Shown here in pieces: positions 19,847 through 29,106 of a stretch of 64,000 nucleotides of DNA. Both the position numbers and the translations under genes were made by a program. The notes beneath the pieces are model-generated. The model did not search any database, had not been told where the DNA came from, and worked only from the letters and a program-made list of their open reading frames with translations. The DNA lies in NCBI GenBank assembly GCA_963693315.1, contig OY856186.1:298226452-298290451 (forward strand). Reading direction: 5' to 3'. Within the stretch, counting starts at the first letter, position 1, and each line of letters starts with the position of its first letter. This DNA is from Diogma glabrata (Eukaryota; Arthropoda; Insecta; Diptera; Cylindrotomidae).

Positions 19847-21208
19847 ATGGCCAAGACAGTAAATATTAGTGATCTCAGCCAGACCCAGCTGAAGGATGAG
19901 TTGAAGAAAAGGAATGCTCCAATCCATGTAACGAAGGCAGAACTTGCATTTCGGCTGCGTAAAGTGTTAGAAGAAGCAGGCCAAAGCACAGAGGTCATAG
20001 AGGTAGAGCCGGAGGAAGCTCCTGTCCAGAATGCCCCAGCAATTGATCCGATGATGATGTTGATGAAAGAAATGATGGCACAGCAACAACAACAATTTGC
20101 TGATATGATGGCCAAACAAGGAAACAATCTGATGGCCCGACAAGAGAAACTGGCAGCAGAACAAAAAGTAGAGCAACAACAACAACTTGCTGATATGATG
20201 GCTCGACAAGAGAAACAGGCCGCAGAACAAAAAGTTCTAGCAGCAGAACAAAAAGTAGAGCAGCGACAACAATTTGCTGATATGATGGCAAAGCAAGAAA
20301 GTCTACGTGAAGTAATCGAGTCACGTATATCCAGTGCAGAGGGTAAAATCAACAACATGGAAAGGGAGCTGCGGAAAGTTACCGAAGAACATGAAGAGAA
20401 ATTACGCAATCTTTCGAGTGAATTCCGTCAAGAAATAGTACAATTGAAGTCAGGTAACATGACCATTCCATCAACTACTTCAGCTCCAGCTAGAGTGAAA
20501 ATACCCGCATTTGATGGATCTACATCGTATCAGATATTTAAGATGCAATTTGAGATAGCAACAACTGGGGTTGATCACCAGCAAAAAGCAAATGCGCTTA
20601 TATTGGCATTGAAGGGACCTGCTGCTGACATTTTGCAGACACTATCAGCGACAGAGCGTGATTACAGCAAGATAATGGAGGCCTTAGAAGTAAGATATGG
20701 GGAAAGTCATATGCAAGCTCTCCATCGCATGCAGCTCAAGACAGGAAAACAGGGAGTCAGCGAAACTTTGCAAGAATTAGAGGCTGACATTGTGAGACTG
20801 GTTAATCTGTCATATCCGAACTATAACGCTGAACATCGAGATGAGCTGGCAGCTGATACATTTATCAATGCTCTTCGAGATATACAAATGAGAAATCAGC
20901 TGTATCTAAGCGGGAAGAAATTACCTGCGGAAGTCTTAGCATTGGCCCTGCCAATGGAAGCCGGAAAAAGAGCGTATGGCTCAGATAGAGTACGTCAGAT
21001 GGAAGTTGCTGAGGAACCACTGAAAGCAGCGCTTGATGAAGTGATCATGCGTGTCAAAAGTTTGGAAGATAAACCTGAACGAAATCAACGAAGTAGATCT
21101 AGCAGAGTAAGATGCTTTAACTGTGGGAAGTTGGGGCACATCCGAAGAGAATGTAAATGGGAGCCACACCCGGAAGACAGAGGCCGCGCTCCGGATTCGG
21201 GAAACTAG
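19847..21208 (+). CDS. Element A Gag with N-terminal SAP domain (453 aa)
   Basis: Capsid/nucleocapsid polyprotein of the retrotransposon. Residues about 6-41 (ISDLSQTQLKDELKKRN ... KAELAFRLRKVLEEAG) fit the SAP helix-extension-helix DNA/RNA-binding motif. A Gln/Ala-rich coiled-coil stretch (about 75-150) follows, built of repeats of the type QQQQFADMMAKQ / AAEQKV. Next is a Gag capsid region (PAFDGSTSYQIFKMQFEIA, then LKGPAADIL and YGESHMQALHRMQLK), and near the end a zinc knuckle CFNCGKLGHIRREC. The start chosen is the first ATG after the LTR and primer-binding site; an open frame also extends upstream without support. The stop codon TAG directly follows the slippery GGGAAAC. Element B has the same protein with fewer coiled-coil repeats. 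Confidence 0.9.
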   Translation: MAKTVNISDLSQTQLKDELKKRNAPIHVTKAELAFRLRKVLEEAGQSTEVIEVEPEEAPVQNAPAIDPMMMLMKEMMAQQQQQFADMMAKQGNNLMARQEKLAAEQKVEQQQQLADMMARQEKQAAEQKVLAAEQKVEQRQQFADMMAKQESLREVIESRISSAEGKINNMERELRKVTEEHEEKLRNLSSEFRQEIVQLKSGNMTIPSTTSAPARVKIPAFDGSTSYQIFKMQFEIATTGVDHQQKANALILALKGPAADILQTLSATERDYSKIMEALEVRYGESHMQALHRMQLKTGKQGVSETLQELEADIVRLVNLSYPNYNAEHRDELAADTFINALRDIQMRNQLYLSGKKLPAEVLALALPMEAGKRAYGSDRVRQMEVAEEPLKAALDEVIMRVKSLEDKPERNQRSRSSRVRCFNCGKLGHIRRECKWEPHPEDRGRAPDSGN

Positions 21209-21239
21209 ATTGTGCCAGTTTTGGAGGGCGAAAGCTGGC
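21199..21239 (+). promoter_or_regulatory. -1 ribosomal frameshift signal, element A gag/pol
   Basis: GGGAAAC (21199-21205) lies in the gag frame as G GGA AAC, a textbook X-XXY-YYZ heptamer, followed at once by the gag stop TAG. After an 8-nt spacer, GCCAG (21214-21218) can pair with CTGGC (21235-21239), extended by TTT/AAA across a bulged G. The -1 frame is open and leads into protease. Inference from pattern; not tested. Confidence 0.75.
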
Positions 21240-21265
21240 TCAATTACAATGCCCTACATTGGTGG

Positions 21266-21863
21266 TGTAACATATGTATGACTAATCCAATTGACATACA
21301 TTACATATGTTATTCTCCCAACCAAACTATTCTAAACAATTAAATAAGTCATCAACAACTTAAAAGCCTAGATCTAAATTAACAATTAACTTAAAATAAC
21401 ATTAAAGCTGATGACATTACAAAAATAAACTTGAATAAAATTTAAATAAAATTTGTCGAAATTACTGCTGAACGAGGCAATTATATTTATTTAATATAAT
21501 ATTGACCGATATTAACTTCACATAATAAATCGATTGATAATTGGTTAATCGATTTAATTATGAAAATAAATGTAAATAAATGTAATCTTAAGAGGGGATT
21601 ATAGCGGGGAAACCCTCTATCAATTCCACTATAAATTAAATGAAAATTGTAACGAAGAATCAATCAATAAACTTATCCGAAAGTTTAAAGTTAAAGTGTT
21701 AGTTTTAATTTAAAACCTCTAACGGAAGAAAGTCTGCCCAATAGGCCTTAGTCTACGGGTTTAACATGGTTTATCCAGTTGTAAAGACTTTCTTCCCATC
21801 ATAAATATCGAGACGAATAAGTGGACGCCGTAGTATAGCAGCTCAACAGATAAGTCCACCATA
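21266..21863 (+). repeat. Element C 5' LTR, 598 bp
   Basis: Starts tgtaacatatgtatg, ends agtccaccata. Contains a palindromic acatatgtatg...catacattacatatgt head. Confidence 0.93.
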
Positions 21864-21981
21864 TGGCGACCTACCATCAACGAACCTGAAAGGCCACACA
21901 TCATAGAAAATTCAAAGAAAGATCAGCAGTTGGATCTACAGCGAAACAAAAAGAAAAGCAGTAAATAAGAGCACACACAAG

Positions 21982-22212
21982 ATGGGTAATAATCAACAGA
22001 AACCGGAAAAAGAAGAAAAAGTAATAATTACGAATGGAGCCGGTTCAGCCACAAACCTCAACCTACAGGGAAAAGATTTCACTAAGATAGAAGTAATCAC
22101 GTCCGCTGTAATCATCGTAATAATAATATTATTCATAGCATACAAAATAAAGGAGTATGTAAAAACAATGATCAGCAAACGGATCATCGCAGCAAACGTG
22201 GTAAACGTTTAA
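21982..22212 (+). CDS. Small myristoylation/transmembrane ORF upstream of gag (76 aa)
   Basis: The protein begins MGNNQQKPEKEEK, a plausible N-myristoylation start (Gly2, basic run after it). It has one strongly hydrophobic segment at residues about 38-54 (VITSAVIIVIIILFIAY) followed by a basic stretch. It lies about 120 bp after the primer-binding site and, in the element as first inserted, well ahead of gag. Known 412/mdg1 elements also carry short ORFs between the 5' LTR and gag; function there is unknown to me. It could be a real accessory protein or a leader ORF that lowers gag translation. The frame is intact. Confidence 0.55.
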   Translation: MGNNQQKPEKEEKVIITNGAGSATNLNLQGKDFTKIEVITSAVIIVIIILFIAYKIKEYVKTMISKRIIAANVVNV

Positions 22213-22645
22213 GAAGAATTCAGCATCTTAATAAACAAACCTGCTCAAACTCAAAAAATCCAATAAGAAGAACGCTGCAATTCCAAAATAAAAACAATCA
22301 AGAAATCTCCATAAAAACAAATATTATGTAATTTCCGTATTCATATAATCAAAAAAAATAATAATAAACGTATTTTTTCCCATAAATATAAGTTTACACA
22401 AAATTGTTAGTGTAATTAATATTAAAATAAGTATGTACAAAAAATAAAAATAATAATTCCATAAATATGAGTATAAGCAAAATTGTTAGTATATAAGATA
22501 AATAAACAAAAATTTTCAATAAATAACATTTACGCCTAATAAATAGAAAATACCGTATGTATATAACTTAAAATTGAATGTTTACGCCTAAATGTATGGT
22601 TATTAAGTAATTAAAATAACAAGAATTGTGAAAATTATATAATAT
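22213..22645 (+). other. Element C leader, non-coding AT-rich
   Basis: Untranslated interior of element C up to the element B insertion. It contains a direct duplication of ccataaatatragt and caaaattgttagt type sequence (about 22378-22410 and 22456-22490). Confidence 0.5.
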
Positions 22646-23309
22646 TGTAATAAACTTCGTCCAGAATGGGTTAATTTTATTTACTCATTCATGAATTGAA
22701 AGTTAACTCCTTTTTCAATCTTTTACTTGTATTGCAAATTGTATTGCATAAATTAATGTAAATTAAATTTGTTATACAAATGTTTTAAAAGGAGTTACCT
22801 AATACATTTTGCATAAATTAAATTTGAGTTCGCTAATACAAATGCAAGTATGAATGAAAACAGGTGTGGCCTATTTCAGATGTACGGACTACGTATTATT
22901 GATTTCTAGTGGATTATAGAAGTTTCGATTCATTTATTTTTCGATATAAATAAGCAAACAAAAATATCAGATAGTCAGTTTTACTTTTGCAATTAAAAGT
23001 GTTGATAAATATTCGCAAGTTTAAGGAATAATCGGTGGTATCTGAGCCTGGGTACTAATAGAGAAAGAATCTGAACTTAGTGGAATAGTAAATACAGATT
23101 TTACCATTCCGAATATTATTGATTCAAATTGTGGAAAAGCGGTGAAGTTTAGCGTACATAAATTGGAGACCCTGGAATTTATTGTAAGGAAAAACGGAAG
23201 CTGCTGTAATTTGATGACAAATAAAGTTTGAGATTCTGTTAACTAAAGATCTGTCTTTTACTGTCGTGTTTGTTCAATAATCTAAAAGAACCAACGAAGA
23301 GTCGTTACA
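22646..23309 (+). repeat. Element B 5' LTR, 664 bp
   Basis: Starts tgtaataaacttcgtccag, ends agagtcgttaca; followed by gtggtgtcagaagtggg, the likely primer-binding site. Confidence 0.93.
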
Positions 23310-23338
23310 GTGGTGTCAGAAGTGGGATTATTGAAACA

Positions 23339-26122
23339 ATGGTCAGGACAGTTAATATTAGTGATCTCAGCCAGACCCAGCTGAAGGATGAGTTGAAGAA
23401 AAGGAACGCTCCAATCCATGGAACGAAGGCAGAACTTGCATTCCGGCTGCGTAAAGTTTTAGAAGAAGCAGGCCAAAACACAGAGGTCATAGAAATAGAG
23501 CCGGAGGAAGCTCCAGTTCAGAATGCCCCAGCAATTGATTCGATGATGGTGTTGATGAAAGAAATGATGGACCGACAAGAGAAACAGGCAGCAGAACAAA
23601 AAGTTCTGGCAGCAGAACAAAAAGCACAGCAACAACAACAAAAAGTAGAGCAACGACAACAATTTGCTGATATGATGGCGAAGCAAGAAAGTCTACGTGA
23701 AGTAATCGAGTCACGTATATCCAGTGCAGAGGTGAAAATCAACAACGTGGAAAGGGAGCTGCGGAAAGTTACCGAAGAACATGAAGAGAAATTACGCAAA
23801 CTTTCGAGTGAATTACGCCAAGAAATAGCACAAGGCAAGTCAGGTAACATGATCAATCCATCAACTACTTCAGCTCCAGCTAGAGTAAAAACACCCGCAT
23901 TTGATGGATCTACATCGTATCAGATATTTAAGATGCAATTTGAGATAGCAACAACTGGGGTTGAGCACCAGCAAAAAGCAAACGCGCTTATATTGGCATT
24001 GAAGGGACCTGCTGCTGAAATTTTGCAGACACTATCAGCGACAGAACGTGATTACAGCAAGATTATGGAGGCCTTAGAAGTAAGATACGGGGAAAGTCAT
24101 ATGCAAGCTCTCCATCGCATGCAGCTCAGAACACGAAAACAGGGAGTCAGTGAAACTTTGCAAGAATTAGAGGCTGACATTGTCAGACTGGTTAATCTGT
24201 CATACCCAAACTATAATGCTGAACATCGAGATGAGCTGGCAGCTGATACATTTATCAATGCTCTTCGAGATATACAAATGAGAAATCAGCTGTATCTGAG
24301 CGGAAAGAAAGTACCTGCGGAAGTCTTAGCATTGGCCCTACAAATGGAGGCTGGAAAAAGAGCGCTTGCCTTAGATAGAGTACGTAAGACGGAAGTTTCT
24401 GAAGAGCCACTAAAAGCAGCGCTTGATGAAGTGATCATGCATGTCAAAAGTTTGGAAGATAAGCCTGAACGAAATCAACGAAGAAGATCTAACAGAGTAA
24501 GATGCTGGAATTGTGGGCAGTTAGGGCACATCAGACAAGAATGCAAAACACGAGTAGCAGCAAAAGAAGGAATGGTTCCAGGCCGGTTGATGAACCTTTC
24601 AAACAAGCAAGTGGATGTCAAAAAGGAAGGAGATTGCCGCGTTGAACACCGGAAAAGAAGGATACATTGTAACGCTGACGATCGTTCAAGAAAACCCTGT
24701 ATTGAGGAGCGCAAGTCATGTAGCAGGACTGAGAGAAGTCAAGCAATGACAGTGAAGCAAATTAAGTTCCAAACTCCTGACGATTGGTGTGCCGAGGCAA
24801 TGAAAAGAGAGCAGCAAAAGGATCCAGCTATGGCACCGATATTGAAATGGAAAACCGAGGGAAGGCGACCGGAGTGGAAAGAGGTCGCACCTTTAAGTAC
24901 GGAGGTGAAATGCTACTGGGCGCAATGGGACTCACTATTTAGGGACAACGGGATACTTAAAAGAAAATGGGAGTCCACTGATGGAAAGAAAGTGTTAGAA
25001 CAACTGGTGTTGCCATCAAGTCGAGTGGAAGAGGTACTGGGAAAGCTGCATGGAAGTATTTCTGGAGGACACCTGGGAGTCAATAAAACCCTAGCCAAAG
25101 TAAGGGAGAGGTTTTATTGGGTAAGGTATCGAACAGACGTGGAGCAATGGTGTCGGCGATGCGATACTTGTGCAGCGAGCAAAGGACCAAAAACTAGAAC
25201 TCGAGGAGAGATGCAACAGTACAATGTGGGTGCCCCAATGGAGAGAATTGCTATAGACATCGCGGGGCCATTTCCGGAAACGACAAAAGGTAACAAATAC
25301 ATCATGGTGGTCATTGATTACTTTACAAAATGGCCGGAAGCCTATGCAATACTGAACCAGGAAGCAGTTACGGTCGCGGAAACATTAGTCAATGAATGGG
25401 TTTGCAGATATGGAACACCGCTCGAGTTGCATACCGACCAGGGAAGGAATTTCGAATCTCAACTGATGGAAGAGCTGTGCAGAACACTCGGCATTAGAAA
25501 AACACGAACTACACCTATGAACCCGCAGTCGGATGGGATGGTAGAACGATTCAACCGAACCATGGAAGAACATTTGTCAAAGGTAGTAGAAGCCAACCAA
25601 AGAAATTGGGACAAGGATCTTCCGTTATTCTTGATGGCCTATCGTAGCGCAGTGCACGATACGACAAGTGAAACGCCAGCGAATATCATGTTCGGAAGAG
25701 AACTACATCTTCCTAGTGACATCGAGTTTGGCATCCCTGGAGGTCTGGTATCCACGAAAACGGATTATGTGGGACAACTAAGGGAGAAGATGAATAAAAT
25801 CCATCAGCAGGTTCGAGACCACATTAAGATTGCCAGTGACAAAATGAAAACCAGGTACGACATAAATGCAAATAGTGGCGGTTTTCAAGAAGGAGAATTG
25901 GTATGGCTATACAACCCCAGAAGGACTAAGGGAAGATCACCCAAGCTGCAGCCAGATTGGGAGGGTCCATATAAAATAATCAAACGAATTAATGATGTTA
26001 TCTACCGCATACAAAAGGGACCCCGTACCAAGATGAAAGTGATACATCTGCAAAGGTTGGCACCGTACCAAGGTAACAGCACCAATGCGATCTCTGATAT
26101 TGTTCGGGACGAACAAAACTAA
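23339..26122 (+). CDS. In-frame Gag-integrase fusion, element B (927 aa)
   Basis: The N-terminal half is the SAP-domain Gag of element A's family: SAP at residues about 6-41, a shorter Gln-rich coiled coil, capsid region, and a zinc knuckle at C389, C392, H397, C402 (CWNCGQLGHIRQEC). About 50 residues on, the frame joins the last part of RNase H (HCNADDRSRKPC, where HxNAD..SRRPC is usual). It continues into integrase with HHCC (GSISGGHLGV, CRRCDTC), the catalytic IAIDIAGPF Asp, HTDQG Asp and MVERFN Glu (35 residues between the last two), and a C-terminal domain (ELVWLYNPRR, WEGPYKI, IHLQRLAPY). Protease and RT are missing entirely. The fusion has no stop or frameshift over 2.78 kb, which is notable for a deleted copy. 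Without RT it could move only with help from a full element. Confidence 0.9.
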   Translation: MVRTVNISDLSQTQLKDELKKRNAPIHGTKAELAFRLRKVLEEAGQNTEVIEIEPEEAPVQNAPAIDSMMVLMKEMMDRQEKQAAEQKVLAAEQKAQQQQQKVEQRQQFADMMAKQESLREVIESRISSAEVKINNVERELRKVTEEHEEKLRKLSSELRQEIAQGKSGNMINPSTTSAPARVKTPAFDGSTSYQIFKMQFEIATTGVEHQQKANALILALKGPAAEILQTLSATERDYSKIMEALEVRYGESHMQALHRMQLRTRKQGVSETLQELEADIVRLVNLSYPNYNAEHRDELAADTFINALRDIQMRNQLYLSGKKVPAEVLALALQMEAGKRALALDRVRKTEVSEEPLKAALDEVIMHVKSLEDKPERNQRRRSNRVRCWNCGQLGHIRQECKTRVAAKEGMVPGRLMNLSNKQVDVKKEGDCRVEHRKRRIHCNADDRSRKPCIEERKSCSRTERSQAMTVKQIKFQTPDDWCAEAMKREQQKDPAMAPILKWKTEGRRPEWKEVAPLSTEVKCYWAQWDSLFRDNGILKRKWESTDGKKVLEQLVLPSSRVEEVLGKLHGSISGGHLGVNKTLAKVRERFYWVRYRTDVEQWCRRCDTCAASKGPKTRTRGEMQQYNVGAPMERIAIDIAGPFPETTKGNKYIMVVIDYFTKWPEAYAILNQEAVTVAETLVNEWVCRYGTPLELHTDQGRNFESQLMEELCRTLGIRKTRTTPMNPQSDGMVERFNRTMEEHLSKVVEANQRNWDKDLPLFLMAYRSAVHDTTSETPANIMFGRELHLPSDIEFGIPGGLVSTKTDYVGQLREKMNKIHQQVRDHIKIASDKMKTRYDINANSGGFQEGELVWLYNPRRTKGRSPKLQPDWEGPYKIIKRINDVIYRIQKGPRTKMKVIHLQRLAPYQGNSTNAISDIVRDEQN

Positions 26123-26133
26123 ATGGAGGGCAA

Positions 26134-26796
26134 TGTAATAAACTTCGTCCAGAATGGGTTAATTTTATTTACTCATTCATGAATTGAAAGTTAACTCCTT
26201 TTTCAATCTTTTACTTGTATTGCAAATTGTATTGCATAAATTAATGTAAATTAAATTTGTTATACAAATGTTTTAAAAGGAGTTACCTAATACATTTTGC
26301 ATAAATTAAATTTGAGTTCGCTAATACAAATGCAAGTATGAATGAAAACAGGTGTGGCCTATTTCAGATGTACGGACTACGTATTATTGATTTCTAGTGG
26401 ATTATAGAAGTTTCGATTCATTTATTTTTCGATATAAATAAGCAAACAAAAATATCAGATAGTCAGTTTTTTTGCAATTAAAAGTGTTTTACAAATATTC
26501 GAAAGTATAAGGAATAATCGGTGGTACTTGAGCCTGGGTACTAATAGTAAAGGAATTTGAACTTAGTGGAATAGTAAATACAGATTTTACGATTCCGAAT
26601 ATTATTTGATTCAAATTGTGGAAAAGCGGTGAAGTTTAGTGTACATAAATTGGAGACCCTGGAATTTATTGTAAGGAAAAACGGAAGCTGCTGTAATTTG
26701 ATGACAAATAAAGTTTGAGATTCTGTTAACTAAAGATCTGTCTTTTACTGTCGTGTTTGTTCAATAATCTAAAAGAATCAACGAAGAGTCGTTACA
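26134..26796 (+). repeat. Element B 3' LTR, 663 bp, mosaic
   Basis: Matches the 5' LTR of B except for about 26480-26592, which matches the element A LTR (for example gtgttttacaaatattcgaa, ggtacttgagcc and gattttacgattccg). Confidence 0.9.
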
Positions 26797-26898
26797 ATAT
26801 GAAAGTACGAATATGATATTTCAATATCATTTTAGGTTGAAAATAAAAATTTATGTCAATATAAACAAAAATTTTTTTTAGGGTAAATAACTCGATGA

Positions 26899-27866
26899 CA
26901 ATAAGTAGGTTAAAAACTAATATTACATAAATGAATAAAAATATTTTTTTTACTACTTGCATGAGAAATTTCAATTATTTACTCAAAAACCCAAGACAAA
27001 AGGTATTTTTCTCAGGTAAGGTTACTAATAATTATTCCCCACACCTAATAATAAGTATTTTAGCACCTTAGTAAATAATGAAAATATAATTTTTGTTCGT
27101 TTGTTAACTGAGTTCATCTTTGAATTTTTTTAGTTTCTTCTTAAAATAATAATAATATATTAAAAAATAATAAGCGTTTTGATTTTATTTTAATAATAAT
27201 AAATAACGAATGAATGCAAAAATTTCTTTGCAACTATAGTTTAGTTTATTTGAAATTTTAATTCGTGTTAAACAGAATTCTGTAGAAATTTAGTTTAGTT
27301 GTGAGTTGTAGACTAAAAAAATTCTAAATTTGACTCAACAATATTGAACAGATTTTCAATTCAATTCAATTCATGTCAAAAATAAATAAAAGCTATATTT
27401 TTTAATGCAAAGCATATGTGATTTTTATATAGTTTTAAGAAAATTCATTGAAAATAAATTTCTAGCTAAGCAGTCCTGAATAATAAATATCCAATACGCA
27501 ATCCAATGTTTCACCAAATCAAAATTTTTATTTATTCACCATTTGCTTATTAATTGACATTTTATTTTGTGAATAATTAAAGAGTTTTAGTGCATTTTTT
27601 ATATCAAGTAGTAAAAAAAATAGTATATAAACCTCGGTGAAGAAAATTTTCTCCATTTCGGTGCTTAATTCGCTCGAAACTTCGTTTCTCGCGAATTAAT
27701 ATCCACCTCAATGTAGAAAATTTACTTTATCACCTCGGTATATAATGTACTATTTTTGCAATAAGTAGGTTAAAAACTAATATTACGTAAATGAATAAAA
27801 ATATTTTTTTTGCAATAAGTAGGTTAAAAACTAATGTTACGTAATTGAATAAAATATTTTTTTGCT
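26899..27866. repeat. 54-bp repeats and fold-back insertion in the element C leader
   Basis: The unit beginning caataagtaggttaaaaact occurs at 26899-26952 and twice in tandem at 27758-27866. Between them, ttttttactacttg (26946-26959) and caagtagtaaaaaa (27605-27618) are perfect inverse ends. At 27612-27757 a second fold-back has outer arms aaaatagtatata/tatataatgtactatttt and repeated cctcggt. This looks like one or two small MITEs inserted in or between leader repeats. Confidence 0.5.
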
Positions 27867-27939
27867 AAATCCAAATTTTTCTTAAGAAATAAAATTAATA
27901 GAACACAAAAGATGATGATCTTAAATTTTTCTGACCGAA

Positions 27940-29106
27940 ATGGATTCACTGACGAAAGCTGAAAACCTGATTAGACAGACGCGTAAAATAGAAGAGTTAC
28001 TAAACGAATCTAACTCTAAAACGTATGAGCATACATTGAATCTCTCAACTAAGCTCGAAGAGATCCGAAAGAAATCCAAGACTCTAGCAGTCACACTAGC
28101 ACTCGAACTCAATAGCCAAGAATTTGAGAAAGTGAAGAAAAATTTCAAAACTCAGTATACAACAGTCAAAGAACTGATTGATGAACAGTCGCATCAACTG
28201 ATAGAGAAAACTGAAATAGAGAAAAACTCAGCCATGGCATCGTTTGATATCAACTCCACCTATAAACTCGTTCCAGAATTCAAGGGTTAATACGTGGAAT
28301 TGGAAAATTTTTTAAATTTAATTGGTTTCATCCATGACACGCTAAAGGATGATAACGAAAAAGCCAAATTAATCAATTTCATATTGCAAACTAAATTAGC
28401 CGAAAGAGCAAAGATTAGTCTAGGTTCTAGAAGGAGACCAACTAACCTAATAGAATTTAGAAATGTTTTTCGCGAAACATTTAAAACTAATTTAACTCCA
28501 TCTAAAATACACGCTGATTTAGCGAGAGCCAGACAAGCGAACTTGTCAGCCGATCAATTTGGACAAAAAATTGAAACTCTAATCGCAAAATTAAACACGA
28601 TTCAAATAGCGGAGAAAGGTGAAGATAAGAGAGAGTTGATTTCGGAATTGAACGATCAGATCGGATTAAATACATTCAAATCGGGACTAAATGAACCGAT
28701 TAAGACAACAATATACGCATCGCGACCGAAAGACTTGAAGGACGCAATAGATCTTGCTCGTGAGATTGACACGCAAGATAGAGCACAGGTATTAAGCTAC
28801 GGTGTTCGAAAAAAGAATTTTAAGACTAGCGGAATGTCTTACTCAAATAATGTTCAGAAAAATAATTTTAAAAAATATAGATATAATAATAATGGTCATA
28901 CAAGTAGAGATTATAATAATAATGGTAATAAAGGATTTAGCAATAATAGAAATAATTACCAAAATAGCAATGGCTATAACAAGAATTTTAAAAATATTCC
29001 AAATTATGGAAACAATAGATTTAATAAAGTAAATATGATTAGCTCGGGAAACGACGAGCTAGTCCCCGAAGACGTAGATTCGAGGGACTTAGGGAATCAG
29101 AAATAG
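27940..29106 (+). pseudogene. Element C Gag, one nonsense codon (388 codons)
   Basis: A 116-codon first part (MDSLTKAENLIRQTRKIEEL onward, largely helical, ending LVPEFKG) is separated from the rest (YVELENFLNLIGFIHDTL onward) by a single in-frame TAA at 28288-28290. Both parts are in one frame, so the copy is one substitution away from an open gag. The C-terminal third is Asn/Gly/Arg/Lys-rich (NNNGHTSRDYNNNGNKGF) with no CCHC knuckle, as in mdg1/412-type Gags. Pol overlaps the end in the -1 frame. Confidence 0.85.
29046..29092 (+). promoter_or_regulatory. -1 ribosomal frameshift signal, element C gag/pol
   Basis: GGGAAAC at 29046-29052 sits in the gag frame as G GGA AAC. An 8-nt spacer is followed by a stem AGTCCC (29061-29066) / GGGACT (29084-29089), extendable by outer CT/AG across one bulge and inner CGA/TCG. 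Gag ends at 29106. The -1 frame is open from 29042 onward and runs into protease. The arrangement equals that of element A. Confidence 0.8.

Larger units (their letters stand above)
22646..26796 (+). mobile_element. Element B: second SAP-Gag Ty3/gypsy copy, inserted in element C
   Basis: LTRs 22646-23309 (664 bp) and 26134-26796 (663 bp) are flanked by atat (22642-22645 and 26797-26800), the same 4-bp target word as element A. Purine tract aaatggagggcaa precedes the 3' LTR. Internal coding is one ORF from Gag into integrase because PR, RT and most of RNase H are deleted. The 3' LTR is a mosaic (see findings). Confidence 0.93.

Noticed and set aside
19750..20409. 219-aa minus-strand frame, Ser/Cys/Ala-rich
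   Set aside because: Antisense of the Gln-rich coiled coil of element A Gag; same for the 109-, 87- and 112-aa minus-strand frames at this and the homologous B position.
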